This document shows, in pieces, positions 51,715 to 60,489 of a stretch of DNA of 64,000 nucleotides (positions within the stretch are counted from its first letter, which is position 1; each line of letters starts with the position of its first letter). A model generated the notes under the pieces. The model was not told the DNA's origin. It was given only the letters and a program-made list of their open reading frames with translations, and ran no database searches. This DNA comes from Agromyces cerinus subsp. cerinus. Its GTDB lineage: Bacteria; Actinomycetota; Actinomycetes; Actinomycetales; Microbacteriaceae. A program made the position numbers and the translations under genes. The stretch spans positions 310,001 through 374,000 of the forward strand of contig NZ_FSRJ01000002.1 in NCBI RefSeq assembly GCF_900142065.1, read 5' to 3'.

Positions 51715-51734
51715 TCGTTCGCCGGAGCGCTCGG

Positions 51735-54245
51735 CTACCCGAGCGTGTGCCCGCCGTGTCCGCCGTGCCCGTGCGGCGCCGTGCCCGCGGTGACGCGCAC
51801 GGCATCGGTGACGACCGTCTTCGAGGCGTAGCCCGGGGCCGTGACCGTGATGCGCACCGACACGTGGTGACGCAGGTCGTGGCCGTTCAACCGATATTCG
51901 GTCTTCGTCGCACCGCGCACCGGCTCGCCGTCGCGGAGCCACTGCACGGCGACCTCGCCCTCAGGCGACCAGGCGCCGGTGTCGACGGTCAGGGTACGGC
52001 CGACGCTCGCTCTGCCGGCGACCTTCGGAGCCAGGAGCTCGTCGATCGTGCCCGGCTGGACCCGGGTGGCGGTCGACTCCTGCGCCACGACGGCGAACAC
52101 GGGGTCTGCCGTGGTGACGCGCACCGAGAGGTCGCTGCCGACGAGGGCCGGGGTGAGCGTCAACGAGGACTCCGTGGCACCGTCGATCGGCGTGCCGTCG
52201 GCGAGCCACTGGTAGACGAAGCCGGTGAGGCTGCTGCGCGACCAGGTGCCGGTCGTGGCCTCGATCCGCGAGCCCACACGAGCGGAGCCCGAGACGGTCG
52301 GCGCCCCGGTGCCCTCGACGGCGTTCCGGTTCTGCTCGGCCGTGCGGAGGGCGAGCTCCGACGCCTTCGCGTAGACGAACCGGTGCGCGAACCACAGCTG
52401 GTCGTAGTCGGTCGTGCCGACGACGTCGGTGCGGTCGCCCGGGATGCTCCCGTCGAAGGTGAGCGCGTTGTAGTAGTCGGCGGCGACCTCGTCGTCGGCG
52501 ACCACGTACGACTGACCTGGGGCGATCGTGGCCTCGAGCGCAGAGATGCCCTGCACGCCGACGTCGGTGCCGGCGTAGGCCTCGGCCTCGGGGTAGGCGC
52601 GGCCGTAGACGGACACCGGCGCTGCACCCGCGTTGCCCAGCGTCGCCGCCGTCGTCAGACGCAGCACCGGGGCGGCTGCCGGGTTGCGCACCCAGACGTC
52701 GGCACCGGCCCACGAGACCTGCACCCATTCACCGTCGGTCGCGACGACCACGAGCGGCGCGCCCGAGGTGATCCGGCTCGCGACGTTCGAGACGAGCTGC
52801 GAGCCGCTCGTCTTCTGGTTGGGGTCCGTCGCCTTTTGCGCGGTCGTGCTCGGAGCGGCGTACGCATCCACGTAGTTGACCCGGGTGTCCGTCGCGCAGC
52901 CGGTCGTCGCGGCGCCGGTCGTGGCGTCTCGGTAGCTGCACCCGGTCAGGGTCTGCACGTTGTCGGCCGAACCTGCGACGACCGAGACGAGGTCGCCGGC
53001 CTGCACGTCGGTCGTGGCGGCGCCGCCGAGCGGCGCACCGAGGAGCTCGAAGTAGTGGTCCCAGTCCCAGTAAGGGCCCGGGTCCCAGTGCTGCGACGCG
53101 GTGTTGCCGTTGACCGTGCCAGGGATCTGGTCGTGTCCGATGATGTGCGCGCGGTCGAGCGGGATGTCGTACTCGCCCGCGAGGTGCTTCACGAGGGCGG
53201 CGGAGGACTGGTACATCGCCTCGGTGAACCACCCGGATGTGCCGGCGTAGCTCTCGTGCTCGAGACCGATCGAGTGCATGTTCACGTACCAGTTGCCGGC
53301 GTGCCAGCCGACGTCCTTCGGGTCCAGGTGCTGCGCCACGTGCCCGTCGGACGAGCGGAGCGTGTAGTTCCAGGCCAGGTAGTCGGGGTCCTGCACGAGG
53401 TTGAGGGTGGTCGAGTACGAGCCTTCGGTGCCGTGGATCACGATGTAGTCGATCGTCGGGCCGCCCTCGCCCGTGCGGTCGGCGAGGTCGTGGTTGCCGT
53501 AGGAGCCGGTGTCGTCGGGGGCGGCGGGGTCGGACTTCGCGTAGGGCGCCTCGATCCACTCGCACCCGAGGCCCGCGGGGCAGTCGGTGCCGGGATCGTT
53601 CTCGGCGGTCGCGGTCTGGACGAGGGTCGGGTCGGCCGCGAGCGCCACCGACGTGCCGTCGGCGAGCTTGCGTTCGGCGCCGGCCCGGATCGTCGCGAAG
53701 ACGCGCTCCGAGAACCGGTCGGAGTCGCTGAACCGGTCGATCGCGCTCGCGTACGAGGCGGGGACGTCGGCGTCAGCCTCGGGGCCGGCGTAATCGGCGA
53801 GCAGGGCGGCCGCACCGCACACGTTGGCCGCGTCGTCGGCCATGATCAGCGATTCGTCGAGTCCGGTCAGCTCCGCGGCGCGGTCGAGGGGCGACGCGCC
53901 CTCGCGCTCCGAGTCCGTCGCGGTGCCGCCGCGCTCGAGGGTCGGGGCGTGGTCGAGAAGGTTGAACATGCCGTATCCGCCGTCGGCGCTGACGGTGCCG
54001 TCGTGTCCGTCCCATCGGGACTGCGTATACGACAGGCCCGCCAGCAGATCCTCGGGCACGTCGAAGGTCGTCGATGCGGCGGCGAACGCAGCCGGGAGGC
54101 TGTCGGTACCGAGCACTGAGCCGCAGGCCGGTGTTTCGGCGGCCGCGCTCGTCGCGACGGTGGCTGGAACGGCGAGCAGCAGGGCCAGTGCCCCGATCGG
54201 GACACCTCGTTTCAAGATTACGTTTCGTATCAACTCGCTCGACAT
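51735..54245 (-). CDS. Secreted N-acetylmuramoyl-L-alanine amidase
   Basis: An 836-residue exported protein with signal peptide (about residues 1-36, ending TSAAA). Residues about 40-230 resemble a protein-only N-terminal region. The Amidase_2 domain is at about 265-400: VIHGTEGSYSTTLN with the first zinc histidine, GWHAGNWYVNMHSIGLEHESYAG, and HIIGHDQIPGTVNGNTASQHWDPGPYWDW with further ligands. An SH3-like segment (about 410-530) and two to three Ig-like modules follow (about 640-830). It cleaves the amide between muramic acid and the stem peptide. It ends in a His/Gly-rich tail (APHGHGGHGGHTLG). Confidence 0.9.
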   Translation of the reverse strand: MSSELIRNVILKRGVPIGALALLLAVPATVATSAAAETPACGSVLGTDSLPAAFAAASTTFDVPEDLLAGLSYTQSRWDGHDGTVSADGGYGMFNLLDHAPTLERGGTATDSEREGASPLDRAAELTGLDESLIMADDAANVCGAAALLADYAGPEADADVPASYASAIDRFSDSDRFSERVFATIRAGAERKLADGTSVALAADPTLVQTATAENDPGTDCPAGLGCEWIEAPYAKSDPAAPDDTGSYGNHDLADRTGEGGPTIDYIVIHGTEGSYSTTLNLVQDPDYLAWNYTLRSSDGHVAQHLDPKDVGWHAGNWYVNMHSIGLEHESYAGTSGWFTEAMYQSSAALVKHLAGEYDIPLDRAHIIGHDQIPGTVNGNTASQHWDPGPYWDWDHYFELLGAPLGGAATTDVQAGDLVSVVAGSADNVQTLTGCSYRDATTGAATTGCATDTRVNYVDAYAAPSTTAQKATDPNQKTSGSQLVSNVASRITSGAPLVVVATDGEWVQVSWAGADVWVRNPAAAPVLRLTTAATLGNAGAAPVSVYGRAYPEAEAYAGTDVGVQGISALEATIAPGQSYVVADDEVAADYYNALTFDGSIPGDRTDVVGTTDYDQLWFAHRFVYAKASELALRTAEQNRNAVEGTGAPTVSGSARVGSRIEATTGTWSRSSLTGFVYQWLADGTPIDGATESSLTLTPALVGSDLSVRVTTADPVFAVVAQESTATRVQPGTIDELLAPKVAGRASVGRTLTVDTGAWSPEGEVAVQWLRDGEPVRGATKTEYRLNGHDLRHHVSVRITVTAPGYASKTVVTDAVRVTAGTAPHGHGGHGGHTLG

Positions 54246-54323
54246 CCCTTCAGTGGTTGATGAGACGGCTTAGTCGCCGCGCCACAGGCTAATGCTCTCG
54301 ACGTGGGAAAGGGAAGGGGTGAA

Positions 54324-54341
54324 ACGTATACGTAACGTAAA
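54324..54341. promoter_or_regulatory. ACGT-rich promoter element upstream of the amidase gene
   Basis: ACGTATACGT at 54324-54333 is a perfect 10-base palindrome, followed by a further ACGT at 54335-54338. On the minus strand the AT-rich stretch TACGTTACGTATACG is the most likely -10 area for the amidase gene, which starts about 80 bases downstream. Confidence 0.45.
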
Positions 54342-54351
54342 TTCGCGCACT

Positions 54352-54396
54352 GAAGGACTGTGGCGGTGGTCTGTCGGCCAGGCCGTCCAGCCCTTC
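54352..54396 (-). terminator. Imperfect hairpin downstream of ecfT
   Basis: Left arm 54352-54366 (GAAGGACTGTGGCGG) pairs with right arm 54383-54396 with one bulge and two mismatches. It is a diverged relative of the terminator at 51681-51714, and a 31-base stretch beside it (54385-54415) matches 51702-51732 in 30 positions. Confidence 0.5.
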
Positions 54397-54413
54397 GTCG
54401 TTCGCCGGAGCGC

Positions 54414-55310
54414 TCAGCGACCCCAGGTCAGCACGGCGATGACGATGCTCACCGCGAGGAAGCACGCCACGAACACCGTGTCGCGCACTCGCCACGGCGA
54501 GAAGTGCCGCTCGGTGCGGGTGCGGTGCGCACCGAAGGCGCGGGCGTCCATCGCGAGGGCGACGCGTTCGGCGTGGCGGATCGCCGAGGCGAGCAGCGGC
54601 ACGATGTAGCCGACCGCACGTCGCACGGCCGCGACCGGCCCGCGCCCGACATCCGTGCCGCGCACCCGGTGGGCGGCCCGGATGATCTCGAGCTCGTGTC
54701 CGAAGCGCGGCACGAACCGCAGCGCCGCGAGTGCGGTGTAGCCGAGGCGGTAGGGCACCCGCAGGTTCTGCACCATCGACCGCACGAACTCGGTGCCGGT
54801 CGACGTGACGCCCGCGATGAGCGAGAGCAGCAGGATCGCGAGGATGCGGAGGCCGGTCGCGAAGCCCACGAGGTAGGCGGCGAGCGTGAAGTCCCAGTCC
54901 CCGATCGAGATCAGGGTGACGGATGCCGCGGGGTGGCCCGCCACGCTCGACGGGTCGATCCACACGCCGAAGGTGACGCCGAGCACGAGCGCGGCGATCG
55001 GGATGCCGAGGAGCAGCGCTGCGATCGCCCGCCCCGACAGCCGGGCGCCGATGAGCAGCACCGCCGCCGCGAACACGATGAAGGCGAGCGGCAGCGCGAT
55101 GCCCCGACTGAACATCACGATGACCATGACCGGCACCGGTGCGGCGAGCTTCGCGAGCGGGTTCAGGGCGTAGAGGAAGCGTGACGGGCGCTGCGTGCGG
55201 TGCTCGGCGAAGGGGTCGAGCGCAGCGGATGCCGCGTGCGCCCCGCTCCCGTCGGCAGGCGTCGCCGACACCTCGGGCGTGACGGCGCCGCCCTCGCCGG
55301 CCGCGCTCAC
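54414..55310 (-). CDS. ECF transporter transmembrane component EcfT
   Basis: A 298-residue protein with about six hydrophobic segments and the EcfT marks: LYALNPLAKLAAPVPVMV near the N-terminus and the coupling-helix motifs ALRFVPRFGHELEIIRAAHRVRG and AIRHAERVALAMDARAFGAH that contact the ATPases. The GTG at 55310 overlaps the stop of the ATPase gene (GTGA). The first about 40 residues are polar. It pairs with the fused ATPase upstream. No S (substrate-binding) gene lies next to it, so the cargo is undefined. Confidence 0.88.
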   Translation of the reverse strand: MSAAGEGGAVTPEVSATPADGSGAHAASAALDPFAEHRTQRPSRFLYALNPLAKLAAPVPVMVIVMFSRGIALPLAFIVFAAAVLLIGARLSGRAIAALLLGIPIAALVLGVTFGVWIDPSSVAGHPAASVTLISIGDWDFTLAAYLVGFATGLRILAILLLSLIAGVTSTGTEFVRSMVQNLRVPYRLGYTALAALRFVPRFGHELEIIRAAHRVRGTDVGRGPVAAVRRAVGYIVPLLASAIRHAERVALAMDARAFGAHRTRTERHFSPWRVRDTVFVACFLAVSIVIAVLTWGR

Positions 55311-57097
55311 GACGCGCCCTTCGAGGAGACGGGCAGCTGCGACATCCGCGTGATCGAATGCCAGTCGGCGTGCCGCGCGAGACCGCGCGTGGCCCGGGCG
55401 AGCGGCGGGTGGCGCAGCCCCGCCTGCTCGACGAGCGGGCCCGCGAGCACCTCGACCGTGGGGCCGACACCGAGGAGGCGACCGCTGTCCATCACGGCGA
55501 TGTGGCTCGCGTAGTCGGCGACGAGCTGCAGGTCGTGGGTGACGACGAGCACGGTGGTGCCGTCGTCGTTGAGGCCGCGCAGCATGTCGAGGAGCTCTGA
55601 AGCGCGCGCCCGGTCCTGCCCGAACGTCGGTTCGTCGAGGGCGAGAACGGGTGCGCCGGCGATGAGCGCCGTGCCGACGGAGAGGCGCCGCTTCTGGCCG
55701 CCCGAGAGCAGGAACGGGTGCTGGTCGCGCAGCGCCTCGAGGCCGAAGCGCGCCAGCATGGCCTCGACCTGCGGTACGGCGTCGGCCTCGGAGACGCCCT
55801 GCAGGTGCAGGCCCTGGGCGAGTTCCTCCGCGACCGTCGGAGCGATGAACTGGTGCTCGGGGTTCTGGAAGACGAAGCCGATGCGCCGGGCGCGCTCGCG
55901 GGCGGCGCACCGTGCCGGGTCGACGCCGAGCACGTCGACGGTGTCTCGAGGCGCGGGGATCACGCCGGCGAGCGCTTGCAGCAGCGAGGTCTTGCCCGCG
56001 CCGTTCGTGCCGACGATCGCGAGGAAGTCGCCGGCCGCCACGTCGAGGTCGACGCCCTCGACGACGATCGGTCCGCGGCGCCCGCCGCGGCGCACCGAGA
56101 GGTCGCGGGCCCGGATCGCGGTCTCGCCGATGACGGCGATCGCACCGGTCGACCCGGTCGCCGGACCGATCGAAAGCGTCGGCCGGGGTGACAGCGCGGT
56201 CGATCGCACGGGCGACGATTCGCTGAGCGGGGCCGGGAGCGAGGGCTGCGCGTCGAGCGCCTCGGCCAGCTCTGCAGGCGTCAAGGGGAGCGGGTCGAGC
56301 ACGATGCCGGCGTCGCGCAGCCGCATCGCCGCGAGCGTCGAGACCGGCAGCCAGACCCCGAGGGCGACGAGTTCGTCGGCGCGCTCGCGCAGGACCTCGC
56401 GGGCGGGGCCGTCGATCACGAGGCGCCCGCTCGCGTCGAGCACGATGACCCGGTCGACGAGGTCGACGGCCGCGTCGAGGTTGTGCTCGACCAGCACGAC
56501 CGCGTGGTCGCGTTCGCTTGCGAGCTCGCGGAGCACCGCGTAGACCTCGTCGATGCCGGCGGGGTCGAGGTTCGCCGTCGGCTCGTCGAGCACGAGCACC
56601 GGTGCGGCCATCGCGAGCGCGCACGCGATCGCGAGGCGCTGCCGCCCGCCGCCCGAGAGCGTGTCGGGGTTCTCGGCGCGGCGGTCCCAGAGGCCGACGA
56701 GCTTCAGTGCGCGCTCGGCGCGTTCGAGCACCTCGGATGCCTCGACGAGCTGGTTCTCGGGCGCGAAGCACACCTCGTCGAGCACGGTGCCGGTGACGAT
56801 CTGCGCGTCGGGATCCTGGAACACCATCGCGACGTGCTCGCTCAGCACGCCGACGGGGTGCTCGCTCGTGTCGAGGCCGGCAACGCGCACCGTGCCCTCG
56901 AGGGCGGCGGGCACGGCGTGGGGCACGAGGCCGTCGAGCGCGAGCGTCAGCGTCGACTTGCCGCAGCCGCTCGGGCCGAGGATCAGCACGACCTCGCCGC
57001 GGGCGACCTGGAACGAGACGTCGACGGGGGTTGCGACGTCCGCGCCCTCGTGGCGGATGCTCACGTGGTCGAGGTCGAGCAGGGGTGCTGGGGGCAT
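55307..57097 (-). CDS. ECF transporter dual ATPase (fused A and A')
   Basis: A 596-residue fusion of two ABC ATPases. First half: Walker A GPSGCGKSTLTLALDG near residue 41, signature LSGGGRQRLAIA (third G instead of the usual Q) and Walker B VLVLDEPTANLD. Second half: Walker A GTNGAGKTSLL near residue 370, signature LSGGQKRRLSVG and Walker B VLALDEPTFGQD. A polar linker of about 50 residues joins them. The start at 57097 gives a typical N-terminus; an in-frame extension upstream runs into the regulatory region. Vitamin, metal or queuosine-type cargo is possible. Confidence 0.9.
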   Translation of the reverse strand: MPPAPLLDLDHVSIRHEGADVATPVDVSFQVARGEVVLILGPSGCGKSTLTLALDGLVPHAVPAALEGTVRVAGLDTSEHPVGVLSEHVAMVFQDPDAQIVTGTVLDEVCFAPENQLVEASEVLERAERALKLVGLWDRRAENPDTLSGGGRQRLAIACALAMAAPVLVLDEPTANLDPAGIDEVYAVLRELASERDHAVVLVEHNLDAAVDLVDRVIVLDASGRLVIDGPAREVLRERADELVALGVWLPVSTLAAMRLRDAGIVLDPLPLTPAELAEALDAQPSLPAPLSESSPVRSTALSPRPTLSIGPATGSTGAIAVIGETAIRARDLSVRRGGRRGPIVVEGVDLDVAAGDFLAIVGTNGAGKTSLLQALAGVIPAPRDTVDVLGVDPARCAARERARRIGFVFQNPEHQFIAPTVAEELAQGLHLQGVSEADAVPQVEAMLARFGLEALRDQHPFLLSGGQKRRLSVGTALIAGAPVLALDEPTFGQDRARASELLDMLRGLNDDGTTVLVVTHDLQLVADYASHIAVMDSGRLLGVGPTVEVLAGPLVEQAGLRHPPLARATRGLARHADWHSITRMSQLPVSSKGAS

Positions 57098-57155
57098 GGC
57101 TGGGCCTGGGCGAGATGAAGTGGTCGGACGGCCCGCGACGCGGCATCCGTAGTGC

Positions 57156-57171
57156 TTAGGAAAGCCTAACC
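57156..57171. promoter_or_regulatory. DtxR/IdeR-like iron box upstream of the ECF genes
   Basis: TTAGGAAAGCCTAACC at 57156-57171 contains the arms TTAGG and CCTAA separated by four bases. It agrees with the DtxR/IdeR consensus half TTAGGTTAGCCTAACC in 14 of 16 positions (consensus from memory). It lies about 60 bases ahead of the ECF ATPase start, so iron control of this transporter is the likely meaning. Confidence 0.6.
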
Positions 57172-57308
57172 ATGCACGCTGGATGTTCCCATTCTGCGTT
57201 CGCGCCGGTGCGCGCGCTCGAGGGTTGCCGCTGCCGGGAATTCCCCGGTCAGCTGGGGTGTTGTACCAGTGTTCGGGTGTGGAGTCACCACCCCGGAAGG
57301 AGGAGAAC

Positions 57309-57725
57309 GTGGGCATCAGTTACGTCGAGTTCGAGGACGAAGCCGGGATCCTGCGTCGCTACCGCAAGCACGTGAACGGCCGGGGCCTCGTGGCCACGAC
57401 GGCCAAGGTCGACCCGACCGCGTTCGTCGACCCGACGGCCTATGTCGACTCGGGTGCCGAGGTGCAGCGCGGCGCCCAGATCGGCCCGGGCGGCTGGGTC
57501 GAGGGCGACGCCATCGTCGCCGAGCGCGCCGTCGTGGGCGTCAACGCCCACATCGGTCGCCGTGCGGTCGTCGGACGCAATGCCGTCGTCGGCCCCTACG
57601 CGAGCATCGGTTGCGACGCCAAGGTGCAGAACGGCGCGCGCGTGCCACGCGAACTCACGATCGCCGACGGCGACGAGTACCGCGCCTCGGGCGACGACCT
57701 GCGCCGGCTCGGCCTCGCGGCCTAG
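57309..57725 (+). CDS. Hexapeptide-repeat (left-handed beta-helix) protein
   Basis: A 138-residue protein. About seven hexapeptide turns lie between residues 30 and 110 (VDPTAFVDPTAYVDSGAEVQRGAQIGPGGWVEGDAIVAERAVVGVNAHIGRRAVVGRNAVVG). This is the fold of acyltransferases and gamma-carbonic anhydrases. No clear catalytic histidine triad is visible, so it may be a non-enzymatic or very short member. The GTG at 57309 has GGAGGAG three bases upstream. It is divergent from the ECF genes. Confidence 0.8.
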   Translation: MGISYVEFEDEAGILRRYRKHVNGRGLVATTAKVDPTAFVDPTAYVDSGAEVQRGAQIGPGGWVEGDAIVAERAVVGVNAHIGRRAVVGRNAVVGPYASIGCDAKVQNGARVPRELTIADGDEYRASGDDLRRLGLAA

Positions 57726-57732
57726 TCCTGTG

Positions 57733-57892
57733 GGTTGAGCTCGTCGAAACCGAGCTCGAATCCTGCAGGTTGAGCCTGTCGAAACCGAGGTCTCGACAGG
57801 CTCGACCGACAGACACCCTCGACAGGCTCGACCGACAGACACCCTCGACAGGCTCGACCAGCAGAATCCTGCGGGTTGAGCCTGTCGAAACC
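57733..57892. repeat. Cluster of REP-like palindromes with a 26-base tandem array
   Basis: GGTTGAGCTCGTCGAAACC (57733-57751), GGTTGAGCCTGTCGAAACC (57768-57786 and 57874-57892) and the opposite half TCGACAGGCTCGACC at about 57793, 57819 and 57845 fill the gap between the beta-helix gene and the sulfatase gene. The middle part repeats a unit of about 26 bases. It contains no gene. Confidence 0.85.
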
Positions 57893-57898
57893 GAGGGA

Positions 57899-60268
57899 CT
57901 ACTGCCGCGCCATGGCGACCCGCAGGCGCTCATCGGGGTCGATGAAGTGGTCGTGGTCGTCGTCGCCGAGATCTATCTGCACCCACGAGATGCGCCCGGT
58001 GAAGTGGCTGGTGGCGGCCGTGTAGTCGGGGCTGACGGTCGTACCGGACTCGAAGCCGATGTCGGTTGTCTCATCGGCGGAGAAGATCATGGCTTGGGTG
58101 GCCTCGACCCGTCCGGTGCCGACTGCGTCACCGTCGATGTACAGGGTGACATCCCCGCCCTTGGCGAGTCCGCCGCCGTCGTAGGCGAACTCCATGCGCA
58201 CCTGGTGGGTGCCGGGCGGAACGGCGTGGCCGGCGCGGGTGACGAACGAGGAGATGGCGAGCAGGTTGTAGGAGAAGGTCGGGCGCCCCTCGTGCAGGTA
58301 GAACGTCCATCCGCCGAATCGGCCGCCCTGGGCGATCAGCACCCCGCTTGCGCCGCCCTCGGGCACGTCCACCTCGGCGGTCACCGACCACGACTTGTTC
58401 TTGATGCTGACGACGCTGTTCTCGGAGAGACGCCCCATGCCCGGGAAGAACTGCTGCGACGTCCCGCGGATGAGCGTCGGCCGGCCGGCGAGCTCGGCGT
58501 TCAGTCGGTCGCCGGTGCGGTCGTCGATCGGAAGCACGTTGTACTTGACCGCCTCGATGAGCCACAGCCGCTGCAGTTCGTGGAGGCGCTCGGGGTGCTC
58601 GGCGGACAGGTCGCGCGCCTGGCTGAAGTCGCCCGCGGCGCCGTCATAGAGCTCCCACGCGTCGTCGTCGAAGGCCGGGACGGTGCCGCCGACCATCTCC
58701 CATGGCGTGCGGTGTTTCGTGACCGCGCTCCATCCCTTGTGGTAGATGCCCCGGTTGCCGAACATCTCGAAGTACTGCAGGTCGTGGCGCTCCGCGGCAT
58801 CCGCGTCGTTGAAGGAGTAGAGCATCGAGGTGCCCTCCATGGGCGACTGCAGCACGCCGTTGACCATGGTCGGCTCGGGGAGCCCGGCCGCCTCGAGGAT
58901 GGTGGGTGCGACGTCGATGCAGTGCGTGAACTGCGAACGCAGGCCGCCCTCCTCGGAAATGCCGTTCGGCCAGTGCACGATCGTGCCGTTGCGGGTGCCG
59001 CCCCAGTGGGAGGCGACCTGTTTCGTCCATTGGAAGGGCGCATCCATCGCCCAGGCCCAGCCGACCGCGTAGTGGTTGTACGAGCTCGGCGACCCGAACT
59101 CGTCCATCTTCGAGCGCATGAACTCGGGTGTCTCGAGGGCGGCCATGCCGTTGAAGTTCGCCATCTCGTTGAACGCGCCGTTGACGGTGCCCTCGGCGGA
59201 TGCCCCGTTGTCGCCGATGATCACGTAGACGAGGGTGTCGTCCATGACCCCGAGCGCCTCGATCGCGTCGAGCACCCGGCCGACGTGGTGGTCGGTGTGC
59301 TCGAGGAATCCGGCGTAGACCTCCATCTGTCGTTCGAGCACGGGCTTGAGGTCGTCGGGCATGTCGTCCCACGCCGGGATCTCGGCGTGTCTGGGGGTGA
59401 GCTCGGCGTCGGCCGGGATCACGCCGAGTGTCTTCTGGCGCGCGAAGGTGGTCTCGCGCTGGGCGTCCCAACCGTCGGCGAAGCGCCCGGCGTACTTTTC
59501 GGGCCATTCCTTCGGCACGTGGTGCGGCGCGTGTGTGGCACCGGGCGCGAAGTAGACGAAGAAGGGCCTCTCGGGTGCGAGCGCCTTCTGCGTGCGGATC
59601 CAGCCGATGGCGTGGTCGGCGAGGTCTTCGGTGAGGTGGTAGCCCTCCTCGGCCGTCTTCGGCGGCTCCACTGGCGTGGTGCCGTTGTACAGTGCCGGAT
59701 CCCACTGGTTGTTCTCACCGCCGATGAACCCGTAGAACGTCTCGAAGCCGCCACCGGCCGAGGGCCAGGCGTCGAACGGTCCGATGGGCGAGCTCTGCCA
59801 GACGGGTACCTCGTGGCATTTGCCGAACTGCGCGGTGGAGTAGCCGTTGAGCTTCAGCGTCATGGCGAGCGGCGCCTTGGTGTTCGGGCGGAGCGAGCTG
59901 TTGCCGGGCGCCGACGTTGCGGTCTCCGTGATGCTGCCCATGCCGACGGAGTGATGGTTGCGACCGGTCAACATGGCCTGACGCGTCGGAGCGCAGAGCG
60001 CCGTCGTATGGAAGCGGTTGTACTTCAGGCCGCCTGCGGCGAGCTTCTCGAAGTTCGGCGTCTCGCACGGGCCGCCGAACGCGCTCGACGCGCCGAAGCC
60101 GACGTCGTCGATGAGGATCACGAGCACGTTCGGTGCGCCGTCGGGCGGCATCAGCGGCTCGATCGGCGGATACGAGGTGTCCGGATCCTTCGCATCGTAG
60201 GTCGTGAGCCCGTGCGGCGGCCGGTCGGGGATCGGCAGCATCGTTCGGGCGTGGCGATCTGGCTTCAT
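57899..60268 (-). CDS. Arylsulfatase
   Basis: A 789-residue sulfatase. The metal-binding start VLVILIDDVGFGASSAFGG is near residue 35. The formylglycine motif CAPTR in TALCAPTRQAMLTGRNHH has its cysteine near residue 92, and further active-site parts include HAPHHVPKEW and GDNGASAEGTVNGAFNE. The last about 200 residues (from about 600) form a lectin-like beta domain. No export signal is evident at the ATG at 60268 (GGGGGAAG upstream), so the protein may be cytoplasmic. No formylglycine-generating enzyme gene lies in the window. Confidence 0.92.
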   Translation of the reverse strand: MKPDRHARTMLPIPDRPPHGLTTYDAKDPDTSYPPIEPLMPPDGAPNVLVILIDDVGFGASSAFGGPCETPNFEKLAAGGLKYNRFHTTALCAPTRQAMLTGRNHHSVGMGSITETATSAPGNSSLRPNTKAPLAMTLKLNGYSTAQFGKCHEVPVWQSSPIGPFDAWPSAGGGFETFYGFIGGENNQWDPALYNGTTPVEPPKTAEEGYHLTEDLADHAIGWIRTQKALAPERPFFVYFAPGATHAPHHVPKEWPEKYAGRFADGWDAQRETTFARQKTLGVIPADAELTPRHAEIPAWDDMPDDLKPVLERQMEVYAGFLEHTDHHVGRVLDAIEALGVMDDTLVYVIIGDNGASAEGTVNGAFNEMANFNGMAALETPEFMRSKMDEFGSPSSYNHYAVGWAWAMDAPFQWTKQVASHWGGTRNGTIVHWPNGISEEGGLRSQFTHCIDVAPTILEAAGLPEPTMVNGVLQSPMEGTSMLYSFNDADAAERHDLQYFEMFGNRGIYHKGWSAVTKHRTPWEMVGGTVPAFDDDAWELYDGAAGDFSQARDLSAEHPERLHELQRLWLIEAVKYNVLPIDDRTGDRLNAELAGRPTLIRGTSQQFFPGMGRLSENSVVSIKNKSWSVTAEVDVPEGGASGVLIAQGGRFGGWTFYLHEGRPTFSYNLLAISSFVTRAGHAVPPGTHQVRMEFAYDGGGLAKGGDVTLYIDGDAVGTGRVEATQAMIFSADETTDIGFESGTTVSPDYTAATSHFTGRISWVQIDLGDDDHDHFIDPDERLRVAMARQ

Positions 60269-60381
60269 GACTTCCCCCAAGTCGTGCGGATGCGGCATCC
60301 CGATGCCGCCGTCGAGGTCGCACGACGAGGCCGCGTGACCCGGTCACCGTACCGAAGGCCCTCTCGCGCCGAATCACCCAG

Positions 60382-60391
60382 ATCACGTGAT
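60382..60391. promoter_or_regulatory. ATCACGTGAT palindrome between sulfatase and small membrane protein
   Basis: A perfect 10-base palindrome in the 220-base gap between the divergent starts at 60268 and 60490. Nothing else of note is seen in that gap. A regulatory role is only a suggestion. Confidence 0.3.
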
Positions 60392-60489
60392 GCGATCGGT
60401 CGACCGGGTCGTCCAGCATGAGACTGACCGCAATGCGGCACGGGCCCCCGGTCCACGACCGCCGCCGAAACCTCGGGAAGGGAGCGGCC

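Noticed and set aside
57733..57892. REP cluster considered as a CRISPR or an insertion-sequence end.
   Set aside because: Units alternate in orientation with short variable gaps, the spacing is irregular and no transposase or cas gene is near.
57269..60421. A 1,050-residue plus-strand frame opposite the sulfatase gene.
   Set aside because: The sulfatase on the minus strand has all family motifs, while this frame is low-complexity and passes straight through the REP cluster.
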